Source: an uncultured Actinomycetes bacterium
GTDB lineage: Bacteria; Actinomycetota; Actinomycetes; Nanopelagicales; Nanopelagicaceae
Length of the DNA stretch: 9,299 nt
NCBI GenBank assembly: GCA_903932695.1
Contig: CAIZGZ010000013.1
Location: 1 to 9,299 of the forward strand
Reading direction: 5' to 3'
How positions within the stretch are numbered: the stretch's first letter is position 1; each line of letters opens with the position of its first letter. This document shows, in pieces, positions 1 through 6,281 of this stretch. Position numbers and translations under genes: made by a program. Below the pieces are notes generated by a model. The model worked only from the letters and a program-made list of their open reading frames with translations. It searched no databases and was not told the DNA's origin.

Positions 1-770
1 AAGAGCTTGGTATTAGGGTCGGTAGTGAGCGCAAAATTGCCGTTGCCGTTGTCTTTATAGACCTGCCCGGTCGAATTGTTGGTGAGGGTATTTGCGACTG
101 CATCGTACTTATATTCCTCGGTGAGGAGCGAAGCTGATGTCTCGGTCTGAGGTTCGATTAAACCAGCACCATTTGGGAGCGGAAGTTTTAGAGCATTAAT
201 TTGATCACCGAGGTTTGCAGCCTGGTCCGGTGTGTACGCCTTAAATCCAGTTAATCCAATCGCATCGCCATTTGCAGCAGTGGTAAATGATCCAGCAGGA
301 AGAGCTACGACTGATTGCGCATTTCCAACAAAAGATTGTTTGGTAGCAGGGTTGGTGAGGAGCGCCGTCATCTGACCATCTTTAACGCCGAGCACCATGT
401 CGTAGGTCGTGTTATTTGGATCGGGGGTGAGGCCATTTGCAAGCAGAGCAGTAATGGCATCTTTCTTTGATACCTCGTTACCGGTCTGGAAATTAAAGAG
501 CGACATCGTCACGGTGTAGATAACTGGGACCAAGATGAAGAGCACCATCAAGATCAGACCAGGGGTAAGGAATTTAAATGGGACTGGCTTCTTGCCAAAG
601 TAAACATAATTGACGATCAAGAAGATCAGTGCGATCACCAATTGGATGACGCCTGAGTGTTTGCTCACGGCAGCGAGAAACATCCAGACCAATAGCGCAT
701 CCACCGCAGCCATAAAGAGAATTTTTGCGATGAGAGCCTTGGTACCGGCGAATCCAGATAAGCGATGCAT
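1..770 (-). CDS. malF: Maltose-type ABC transporter permease MalF, N-terminal part (runs off left edge)
   Basis: This is the N-terminal 256 codons of an inner-membrane permease subunit that would form, with MalG and an ATPase, the channel of a maltose/maltodextrin-type ABC importer. The frame is open from ATG 770 to the window edge. Three hydrophobic segments are visible at about residues 13-34, 41-58 and 67-92, the last containing LTPGLILMVLFILVP. They are followed by a long hydrophilic stretch (about 95-256 and beyond) with no membrane segment. A large extracytoplasmic loop after the third helix is the hallmark of MalF (the P2 loop, which in E. coli contacts MalE), so MalF is preferred over a generic sugar permease. 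The start has AGAGGA at 780-785, 9 bases upstream. The gene lies 91 bases downstream of malE. The usual conserved EAA loop would lie outside the window. The substrate is inferred from family resemblance only. Confidence 0.82.
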   Translation of the reverse strand, partial: MHRLSGFAGTKALIAKILFMAAVDALLVWMFLAAVSKHSGVIQLVIALIFLIVNYVYFGKKPVPFKFLTPGLILMVLFILVPVIYTVTMSLFNFQTGNEVSKKDAITALLANGLTPDPNNTTYDMVLGVKDGQMTALLTNPATKQSFVGNAQSVVALPAGSFTTAANGDAIGLTGFKAYTPDQAANLGDQINALKLPLPNGAGLIEPQTETSASLLTEEYKYDAVANTLTNNSTGQVYKDNGNGNFALTTDPNTKL

Positions 771-779
771 GTTCAATCT

Positions 780-785
780 TCCTCT
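780..785 (-). promoter_or_regulatory. Ribosome binding site of malF
   Basis: AGAGGA on the minus strand, 9 bases before ATG 770. It supports that start and shows that malF has its own translation signal rather than being coupled to malE. Confidence 0.6.
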
Positions 786-799
786 TAAAACCTCTGGGC

Positions 800-836
800 G
801 AAAGAAAACTTGCCAGCACTATGAGCGCTGGCAAGT
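800..836 (-). terminator. Hairpin with T-rich tail between malE and malF (attenuator or mRNA stabiliser)
   Basis: ACTTGCCAGC at 808-817 and GCTGGCAAGT at 827-836 are perfect 10-bp arms around a 9-base loop. Read on the minus strand, the stem is followed by TTTTCTTTCG (807-798 side), so it resembles a rho-independent terminator with an interrupted T tract. It lies 26 bases past the malE stop and before the malF ribosome binding site. In many maltose-type operons such a structure lowers expression of the permeases relative to the abundant binding protein, by partial termination or by protecting the malE 3' end. That role is inferred here; the hairpin itself is plain in the sequence. Confidence 0.7.
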
Positions 837-861
837 CTCCATAACTACACGTTGCGATTAA

Positions 862-2109
862 TTACTTAGCCGCGTCGTTGAAGTCTTTCTGCTCGATTGC
901 AGCTGCAGCATTTGCAGAAGCCGCAACATCCTTACCTTGGGTAAGAATTGCGGTCCACATGCTTGAGATTGTTGAATACCAAGATGTTCCGCCAGCAGCG
1001 TCGTTCAAGAATAGATCAACCTGAGGTTGTCCATGCAAGAAGGCGTTTCCAACAGCTACAGTGCTTGGATCTGTCGCAGCAGCAACCGCAGCAGATGATG
1101 CTGGTGGACGCTTAGAGAGCTTTGACATTGCGAGCTGTGCTGAAGGTGAACCGAACCAGTTCACCAAGAGCTGACGTGCACCGATTGCAACTCCATGTGT
1201 TGAAGCATATGAAGTGAGGTATGCACCTGTGTAACCGATGAACTGTGCACCATATGTGCCAGCCTTGAGGCCAGGGATTGCTGAGATGCCGAAGTTGATT
1301 CCCTTAGCGGTCATTCCGGCATAGTTCCATGCACCCGTGATGACGAATGGGATCTTTCCTGCATCAAAATCAGCCATGCATGATGATGGATCTGCAAAGC
1401 CCTGCCAGAAACCATTTGACTTACCTGATGAATCCAGGAGGTAGGTCTTTACGTTTCCGATCATTGTTGGGTTGTTGACCTGAACTGATGTGAAGTTTGG
1501 CTTACCCTTTGAGATATCCCAAGCTCCGCCGCCAAGTGCTGACATCACTGCAACGTCTTCCCATGAACCATCAGCGGTGCAAAGGCCAGCTGAAAAGCCC
1601 TTTGAGCTCTTGTTTGCGAGGTAGTAGTTGACCATATCTGCAAGAGATGTTGGTGCTGTTGGGCTGTATGCCTTGTTGTACTCGAGTGCTGAACCATCGG
1701 TATCTAGAGGAATTCCGTAGGTTGAAGATCCAACTGATACGAAGTTAATCGCACCTGATGGGAATGATGTCTTGAGTGATCCAATTTGGATTGGCGCAAG
1801 CTTTCCGCTCTTTACATCTGATGCAAGATCAAGCGCTCCTGCGTAGATATCTGGAGCTGATGCAGCTGTCGCATTTGCCCATGCACTCTGGAGAGCGCTA
1901 AGAGATGAGAAGAACTTAATGTTGATCTTGTAGCCAGGAACAATTGAAGTATTGCCCTGAAGAAGTGTGGTGAGCTGAGGACCGCGTTGATCGTCTGCCC
2001 AGATTGTTAGTGTGCGAGTTGCTGCGTTAGCTGATGGGACTAGCATCGCTGACACAACGAGAGCTGCGGACGCGATTGCGCCGACTACTCCAAGTTGCTT
2101 CTTTTTCAT
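862..2109 (-). CDS. malE: Extracellular sugar-binding protein, MalE-like (ABC importer, family 1)
   Basis: A secreted solute-binding protein of the maltose/maltodextrin type that captures sugar and delivers it to the MalF/MalG permease. The 415-residue product is the usual length. ATG 2109 is chosen over an in-frame ATG at 2121, because a strong GGAGGA (2114-2119) lies between them and the earlier ATG would itself contain it. The N-terminus is a clear signal peptide: MKKKQ, a hydrophobic core to about residue 25, and a likely type I cleavage site SANA|A at residue 29. The mature protein opens with TRTLTIWADDQRGPQL, the typical first strand of MalE proteins. There is no lipobox cysteine, which is unusual for a Gram-positive binding protein. 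It is the first gene of the leftward operon, divergent from lacI and downstream of a palindromic operator. An alpha-glucoside is the likely ligand, but a different sugar cannot be excluded. Confidence 0.87.
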   Translation of the reverse strand: MKKKQLGVVGAIASAALVVSAMLVPSANAATRTLTIWADDQRGPQLTTLLQGNTSIVPGYKINIKFFSSLSALQSAWANATAASAPDIYAGALDLASDVKSGKLAPIQIGSLKTSFPSGAINFVSVGSSTYGIPLDTDGSALEYNKAYSPTAPTSLADMVNYYLANKSSKGFSAGLCTADGSWEDVAVMSALGGGAWDISKGKPNFTSVQVNNPTMIGNVKTYLLDSSGKSNGFWQGFADPSSCMADFDAGKIPFVITGAWNYAGMTAKGINFGISAIPGLKAGTYGAQFIGYTGAYLTSYASTHGVAIGARQLLVNWFGSPSAQLAMSKLSKRPPASSAAVAAATDPSTVAVGNAFLHGQPQVDLFLNDAAGGTSWYSTISSMWTAILTQGKDVAASANAAAAIEQKDFNDAAK

Positions 2110-2113
2110 GCAT

Positions 2114-2119
2114 TCCTCC
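2114..2119 (-). promoter_or_regulatory. Ribosome binding site of malE, decides the start
   Basis: GGAGGA on the minus strand, 4 bases before ATG 2109. It lies inside the four extra codons that would be added by starting at ATG 2121, so the shorter form with a compact signal peptide is preferred. Confidence 0.65.
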
Positions 2120-2129
2120 ATGGAAGTAG

Positions 2130-2150
2130 ATTGGATCGAAATCGACCAAT
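2130..2150. promoter_or_regulatory. Possible second regulator site upstream of malE
   Basis: ATTGG at 2130-2134 and CCAAT at 2146-2150 form an inverted repeat. The core between them holds ATCGA twice (2135-2139 and 2141-2145), the pentamer also found in the perfect palindrome at 2159-2178. The arms and the core do not share one exact centre, so this is a degenerate site at best. It lies just before the malE ribosome binding site, where bound repressor would act as a roadblock. Confidence 0.3.
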
Positions 2151-2158
2151 CAGTGTGA

Positions 2159-2178
2159 TCATCGACGCGCGTCGATGA
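2159..2178. promoter_or_regulatory. Perfect 20-bp palindrome, candidate LacI-family operator
   Basis: TCATCGACGCGCGTCGATGA reads the same on both strands, with a central CG as in most LacI-family operators. It lies in the 151-bp region between divergent malE and lacI, 83 bases before the lacI start and 50 bases before the malE start. It is therefore placed to control the sugar operon and possibly lacI itself. The cognate regulator is most likely the LacI-family protein encoded at 2261-3283. Which sugar releases it is not visible. Confidence 0.75.
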
Positions 2179-2187
2179 CTTTGTGCT

Positions 2188-2193
2188 ACTGTA
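2188..2193 (-). promoter_or_regulatory. Possible -10 element of the malE promoter
   Basis: TACAGT on the minus strand fits the TAnnnT pattern. It would place transcription start a few bases before the palindrome at 2159-2178, an arrangement typical for repression. No good -35 hexamer is found at 16-18 bases, so the call is weak. The same bases read CTACTGTAG on the plus strand and could equally serve lacI. Confidence 0.25.
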
Positions 2194-2260
2194 GAACAGA
2201 TTTCACCACCAAGGAAGAGAACACGGGCGAATTGCGACAATTGTGATGAAAAGTTTATAA

Positions 2261-3283
2261 ATGGCCACGCGAGCCGATGTAGCCAGGCTTGCTGGGGTCT
2301 CCGCCAGCACCGTCTCCTATGCGTTGAGTGGCGAACGCCCGATGAAACCTGAAACCAGGGCCCGAATCTTGGCAGCGGTAGCCGAACTCAATTATGTCCC
2401 CCACTTTGCCGCCGGGGCGCTGGCCGGCAAGAGATCAAAGGCGATCGCTCTTCTCTTTGCTGGCTCCGAATTAGCGATCAGCCCGGTAGCGCTCGAGTAT
2501 GTCACTGGTGCAGCTAACGCGGCACGTGCCCGTGGCTATCACTTAATCCTCTGGCCAAGTGATGAGACCGCGCTTGCTGATGTAAAGCGCTTCTCGCTCT
2601 CCGGACTGCTCGCCGGAGTTTTGCTGATGGAGATTCGTCTGGAAGATGAGCGGGTTGAGGCGCTTCAAGAATTAAATATTCCAATAACGCTCATCGGGCG
2701 AACCAAGAACACGGGCGAGATTCCATTTGTCGACCGAGATTTTTCGGCGGTAGCAAAGGCCGCCACGTCTTACCTAGCCGATCTCGGTCATAAGAAAATT
2801 GGGCTTCTGACCCAACGTCGCGGCAAAGATGAACTCGTCCTTGGAGTTGATAGTCGATTTAAGAGTGAAGTTCTCACAGCTGCTAAGTCGGAGTCGTTTG
2901 AGATCTGCGAACTCTCTGTTGAGAACTCCGCTCAAGCAGGTCGAGAAGCATGTGCCGCATTACATGAGAACCATCCTGATGCAACGGCACTCGTAGCGCT
3001 CCCCGATCTTGCAACTATGGGCTTTCTCAGCGCCGCTCAAGAGTTAGGTATCAGGATTCCGCATGACTTCTCGGTGTTAGCTCTGAATACGCCCGACAAT
3101 CAAGTGGGTCTTACGTGGCCGCCGCTATGCACCGTCACTATTCCAGCAAATGAGATGGGTCGAGCAGCTGCAGATATATTGATCGATCAACTCAAAGCAG
3201 AGCAGACCCAATCCCGGATCCAACAATTGTGGGCAGGCGAGCTCAGCATCCGTGGAACGACGGCAAAATCTCCTAGACTCTGA
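2261..3283 (+). CDS. LacI-family transcriptional regulator
   Basis: A 340-residue sugar-responsive DNA-binding protein, the normal length for the LacI/GalR family. The N-terminal helix-turn-helix (about residues 3-25, with ADVARLAGVSASTVSYALSG) is followed by the KPETRARILAAVAELNYVP helix and a hinge region (about 46-60, ending in ALAGKRS). The rest is a periplasmic-binding-protein-like ligand domain, with the conserved late segment around PHDFSVLALNTPDN. An in-frame TAA lies directly before ATG 2261, so no longer start exists; no clear ribosome binding site precedes it. It is divergent from malE, with a 20-bp palindrome between them, so it probably represses the sugar importer and perhaps itself. 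The effector sugar is unknown. Its stop lies 2 bases before the DUF805 gene, suggesting cotranscription. Confidence 0.9.
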   Translation: MATRADVARLAGVSASTVSYALSGERPMKPETRARILAAVAELNYVPHFAAGALAGKRSKAIALLFAGSELAISPVALEYVTGAANAARARGYHLILWPSDETALADVKRFSLSGLLAGVLLMEIRLEDERVEALQELNIPITLIGRTKNTGEIPFVDRDFSAVAKAATSYLADLGHKKIGLLTQRRGKDELVLGVDSRFKSEVLTAAKSESFEICELSVENSAQAGREACAALHENHPDATALVALPDLATMGFLSAAQELGIRIPHDFSVLALNTPDNQVGLTWPPLCTVTIPANEMGRAAADILIDQLKAEQTQSRIQQLWAGELSIRGTTAKSPRL

Positions 3284-3285
3284 CC

Positions 3286-3621
3286 ATGATCGAATCGGTA
3301 AAGTCAGGTTTCGCTAAGTACAGTGATTACAAAGGTAGAGCTACTCGTAGCGAATATTGGTACTGGTACCTCTTCACCATCATTCTGATCTCGCTCGCAG
3401 GAATTCTTGATGTCGAAATCTCCAAAAACAGCTCATTTATTACCGATATTGCAGAGCTCGTGATCCTGCTCCCCACCATCTGTGTTGGCATTCGCAGAAT
3501 GCATGATTCGGGTCATCGCGGTTGGTGGCTACTCTGCCCGATCGTGAATTTTATTTTTCTTCTCTCGCCAAGCGTCGAAGATAATCAGTACGGCACCCGT
3601 CCATACAGAAGTAGTAATTAA
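3286..3621 (+). CDS. DUF805 family small membrane protein
   Basis: A 111-residue integral membrane protein of the DUF805 (YhaH-like) family, whose biochemical role is not known. Family signs are the amphipathic start with KYSDYKGRATRSEYWYW (11-27), three hydrophobic segments (about 26-43, 53-68 and 79-94), the RRMHDSGHRGWW motif (70-81) and the C-terminal NQYGTRP (100-106). It starts 2 bases after the lacI-family stop, without a convincing ribosome binding site, so it may be translated by reinitiation. Its last 71 bases overlap, in the opposite direction, the 3' end of the permease/YHS gene. Both C-termini carry conserved family sequence, so the overlap appears real. A link with sugar regulation is suggested only by position. 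Confidence 0.85.
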   Translation: MIESVKSGFAKYSDYKGRATRSEYWYWYLFTIILISLAGILDVEISKNSSFITDIAELVILLPTICVGIRRMHDSGHRGWWLLCPIVNFIFLLSPSVEDNQYGTRPYRSSN

Positions 3622-4732
3622 CTCCGTCGATCAGCGCGTGCGCTGGTGCATCCGACTTACGGACTTGCATGCCACAGATCGGGTCTATCGCAAACTCACT
3701 ACTCTTCCCAATATTCCTTCGATAGAGAAGATAGATAGCCACACTTACAACTAGCGCAACGCTATTAAGCAGCGCCGTGCTATCCCATCGGAACGTCTCA
3801 GAGCCGACTCTCAGTGCCCTGATTGTTGGACCTATCCCAAGTGCTTGAAATATGAGTTCGATCGTAAGTCCGCTTACCGCCATCACCGACCAAAATGCGA
3901 AGAAGAGTTTTATCGCAGAGATAAACCCATAATATTTTTTATAGATGAGAAGCAGCGGGAACGATAAAAGGTCTGCGAAGATAAAGGAGATCACTCCACC
4001 AAATGAGATGCCGTTATGCCACAGCGCTGCGGCAAGCGGAACATTTCCTACCGAACAGACAAAGGTGAGTGTTGCGATAATGGGACCAACAATGACATCC
4101 ACAACCTGAGTAGCAAAACCATGGCCGTGCAAGAAAAATGAGCTCCAGATATGAGTAGGGACAATTGCACTAAGAACTCCCGCAACAACGAAACCCGCCA
4201 GCAGTTCAAAGCGCATCATGGTGAAGTCACCAACCGTGAAACCTGCAGCGTCCGCTAACGAACTCCGTGTAGGTGCTTCTTCTGCTTGGCCCAACACTGG
4301 TAACTGAATGACCTTCTTCTTCGGAAACAACTTCGGAAGAGTTACCCAGAGCAAGAGGCTCATGACGATTCCACCAAATATTTCAGCGAGCGCAAATTGC
4401 CAACCCAGCAAGCGCCAGATCACCAAACCTAAATCGAGGACCAGATTCGTGCTGGCAAACATAAAGATCATAGAACTAGTGAAATCCGCACCCTTTTTAT
4501 AGAGACTATGAGCGAGCGCACTTGCGGCATACGAACACGATGAGCTGATCGCACCAAAGAAAGTAGCCTTGGCAACGCTTCGTCCGCTGTGATCGCCAAG
4601 CGTCTGGGCGATCTTCTGACGCGAAACGTAAGCCTGGACCAGACCTGAAAGCGTGAACCCCAAGACCAAGGCCCAGAAGGTTTGATAGAACATCCAGAAC
4701 GCTTCTTGTAAGCCATGCCAGATCGAACTCAT
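3551..4732 (-). CDS. COG0701/DUF318-type permease fused to a C-terminal YHS metal-binding domain
   Basis: A 393-residue inner-membrane protein. The first roughly 340 residues form two halves of hydrophobic helices typical of the COG0701 (ArsP_1/DUF318) permease family. The first half carries SSSCSYAASALAHSLYKKGA (63-82) and FASTNLVLDLG (92-102), the second VCSVGNVPLAAALWHNG (225-241). Residues about 349-384 are a YHS domain: DPICGM (350-355) and YYFCMDGC (373-380), with Cys353, Cys376 and Cys380 as probable metal ligands. Known relatives export arsenicals or have been linked to copper/zinc efflux; a heavy-metal or thiol-reactive substrate is inferred, not shown. ATG 4732 overlaps the upstream dehydratase stop by 4 bases (ATGA), so translation is probably coupled. 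The 3' end overlaps the convergent DUF805 gene by 71 bases. It is the last gene of the kynU-kynA-nnrD run. Confidence 0.85.
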   Translation of the reverse strand: MSSIWHGLQEAFWMFYQTFWALVLGFTLSGLVQAYVSRQKIAQTLGDHSGRSVAKATFFGAISSSCSYAASALAHSLYKKGADFTSSMIFMFASTNLVLDLGLVIWRLLGWQFALAEIFGGIVMSLLLWVTLPKLFPKKKVIQLPVLGQAEEAPTRSSLADAAGFTVGDFTMMRFELLAGFVVAGVLSAIVPTHIWSSFFLHGHGFATQVVDVIVGPIIATLTFVCSVGNVPLAAALWHNGISFGGVISFIFADLLSFPLLLIYKKYYGFISAIKLFFAFWSVMAVSGLTIELIFQALGIGPTIRALRVGSETFRWDSTALLNSVALVVSVAIYLLYRRNIGKSSEFAIDPICGMQVRKSDAPAHALIDGVNYYFCMDGCRTDYLRRLAREEK

Positions 4733-5490
4733 CGTCCTACTTTTCCTAAGGCTTTGAGAAGGTCGGTTGCTGTTATGGGTGAGATTTTAGAGCTAGCTAA
4801 TTTCCCAGCAAGAGCGTGCATGCTCACCGCCTTATCAATCACACCCATAATTTCGGAATCTGTCTCTGGTCGCCACGAAGCTAAGAGCGAACCGAGTAGG
4901 CCAGCGAGTACATCCCCGGTGCCAGCTGTAGCGAGCTCAGAGCCGCCGACCGCATTGGTGAGATGCGCGCCATAGGGGCTCGCGATCACCGTCTCCTCAC
5001 CTTTGAGTAAGACATACGCCTCAAAGTGCTTGGCCATCTTGAGCGCCGCCGTAATTCGAGAGCTTCTATCCGCCCCAACCGGGAAGCCGAGTTTCACTGC
5101 CTCACCATGATGTGGGGTGATTACCACTACCTCAGCGTTGATTTCACGTGAAAGCGTCATAGCGCTCGCATCAAGGACCGCGAATCTACTCAACGGAATC
5201 TGAAAATTCCTTCGTAGCGTCGGTGAACCTGATCCGATTATCCACGCATCTACCGAAACTTCCGAAATTTTCTTACGAACAACAACATCGGGATAGGCAG
5301 AGAGCACAAGCAAAGTCGGTAAGCGATCTTGCGAAAGGTAGGTGATGTAGCCGCTGCCACCACGCCGCGCTCCGCCAACACAGAGCACCGCTGCTCCAGA
5401 GTATGCGCGACTTCCCGCTATGACGCCTACCGTGCCATGTGAATACTTATGAGCGTCATGTGCCAGCTCTTTGAGGAAGACTTTGCTCAT
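4729..5490 (-). CDS. nnrD: ADP-dependent NAD(P)H-hydrate dehydratase (single-domain, YjeF C-terminal type)
   Basis: A cytosolic repair enzyme that uses ADP to dehydrate damaged (S)-NADHX/NADPHX back to NADH/NADPH. The 253-residue product from ATG 5490 contains the ribokinase-like fold signatures: HKYSHGTVGVIAGS (14-27), LDASAMTL (106-113), VITPHHGEAVKL (123-134), LLKGEETVIASP (161-172) and GGSELATAGTGDVLAG (182-197), with Asp193 as the expected catalytic acid. The N-terminal epimerase domain (NnrE) often fused to it is absent. A longer in-frame reading starts at 5514, but ATG 5490 is preferred: it overlaps the kynA stop by one base (TAATG) and begins just before conserved sequence. The segment GSGSP (86-90) is somewhat divergent from the usual glycine-rich form. 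Its presence in a tryptophan-degradation operon may reflect convenience or a link to NAD metabolism. Confidence 0.86.
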   Translation of the reverse strand: MSKVFLKELAHDAHKYSHGTVGVIAGSRAYSGAAVLCVGGARRGGSGYITYLSQDRLPTLLVLSAYPDVVVRKKISEVSVDAWIIGSGSPTLRRNFQIPLSRFAVLDASAMTLSREINAEVVVITPHHGEAVKLGFPVGADRSSRITAALKMAKHFEAYVLLKGEETVIASPYGAHLTNAVGGSELATAGTGDVLAGLLGSLLASWRPETDSEIMGVIDKAVSMHALAGKLASSKISPITATDLLKALGKVGR

Positions 5491-6281
5491 TACAAGCGAT
5501 CTCGAACAGCCCATAAATCAGGGAAGACTGGTCGATGGAGAGTAGATGCGAGGTAATCAACCCCCGAAGATCCACCTGTACCGGTCTTATGGCCAATCGT
5601 CCGTTCAACCATCTTTACGTGGCGATAACGCCACTCTTGGAGACCTTCGTCGATATCGACTAACCGCTCGCAGACCATCGCGGTCTCTGGATCGCTCTGG
5701 TGAATCTCTACTAAGAGATCTTGGATCTCATTGTTCGGGGCGTAATGCTCGGCAAAATTACGATCGAGGTGAGCAGCAGAAACTTGGTGTCCGCGTTCTG
5801 CGAAATACTTAATTGCGCTATCCCACAAGGAGCGGCGTTCGGTGATTGTTTTAATCTTTGCTTGAGCTTCCGGCGGCAAGTGGCCAGCCATCTTTGAATC
5901 TCGTCGCCCAAGCACCGCTTCTACTTCACGGAACTGTGCTGACTGAAATCCCGATGATGACGAGAGGAAGTTGCGGAACGAGTTGAATTGAAGTGGCGTC
6001 ATTGTTTCAAGAATATCCACTTGCGATACACAGACCTTAAGAATTGTTCGAATTCGACCAAGAGTAGCTAGCGCTGGATAGGTCTCTCCTGCTTCAAGTG
6101 ATGACTGCGCCTTTGCAAATTCATGGAGCAGTTGTTTAAACCATAACTCGTAGGTCTGGTGGATGACGATGAAGAGTAACTCGTCATGCTCAGGACCTTC
6201 TGAGACCGTCCGTTGAAGTTCTAGGAGTTCATCAACTGCAAGATACGAAGTGTAGGTAAGAGCGGAATCGTATGAACTCAT
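5490..6281 (-). CDS. kynA: Tryptophan 2,3-dioxygenase
   Basis: A cytosolic heme enzyme that inserts O2 into L-tryptophan to give N-formyl-L-kynurenine, the first step of the kynurenine pathway. The 263-residue length is normal for the bacterial enzyme. Recognisable features are LTYTSYLAVDELLELQ (8-23), HDELLFIVIHQTYELWFKQ (32-50) with active-site His41, TPLQFNSFRNFL (95-106) with Arg103 expected to bind the tryptophan carboxylate, and WRYRHVKMVERTIG (217-230) with His221 as the expected axial heme ligand. GTGGSSGVDYL (234-244) and the FPDLWAVR ending (253-260) follow. ATG 6281 overlaps the kynU TGA by 4 bases (ATGA), and AAGG lies 4 bases upstream. The stop overlaps the next gene's start, so all three are probably translated in a coupled way. 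Confidence 0.96.
   Translation of the reverse strand: MSSYDSALTYTSYLAVDELLELQRTVSEGPEHDELLFIVIHQTYELWFKQLLHEFAKAQSSLEAGETYPALATLGRIRTILKVCVSQVDILETMTPLQFNSFRNFLSSSSGFQSAQFREVEAVLGRRDSKMAGHLPPEAQAKIKTITERRSLWDSAIKYFAERGHQVSAAHLDRNFAEHYAPNNEIQDLLVEIHQSDPETAMVCERLVDIDEGLQEWRYRHVKMVERTIGHKTGTGGSSGVDYLASTLHRPVFPDLWAVRDRL

Noticed and set aside
862..2109. Frequent TGATG/GATGAT strings on the plus strand inside malE as a repeat family
   Set aside because: They are reverse complements of common TCA serine and neighbouring codons in a Ser/Ala-rich protein, irregularly spaced, so they reflect codon use.
2256..2261. TATAAA just before lacI as a -10 box for a leaderless transcript
   Set aside because: It overlaps the start codon itself, so a transcript from it would begin inside the gene; no consistent -35 was found.
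5491..5514. Longer N-terminus (8 extra residues) for the NAD(P)H-hydrate dehydratase
   Set aside because: No ribosome binding site precedes ATG 5514 and it lies within kynA; the coupled ATG 5490 fits conserved family sequence better.
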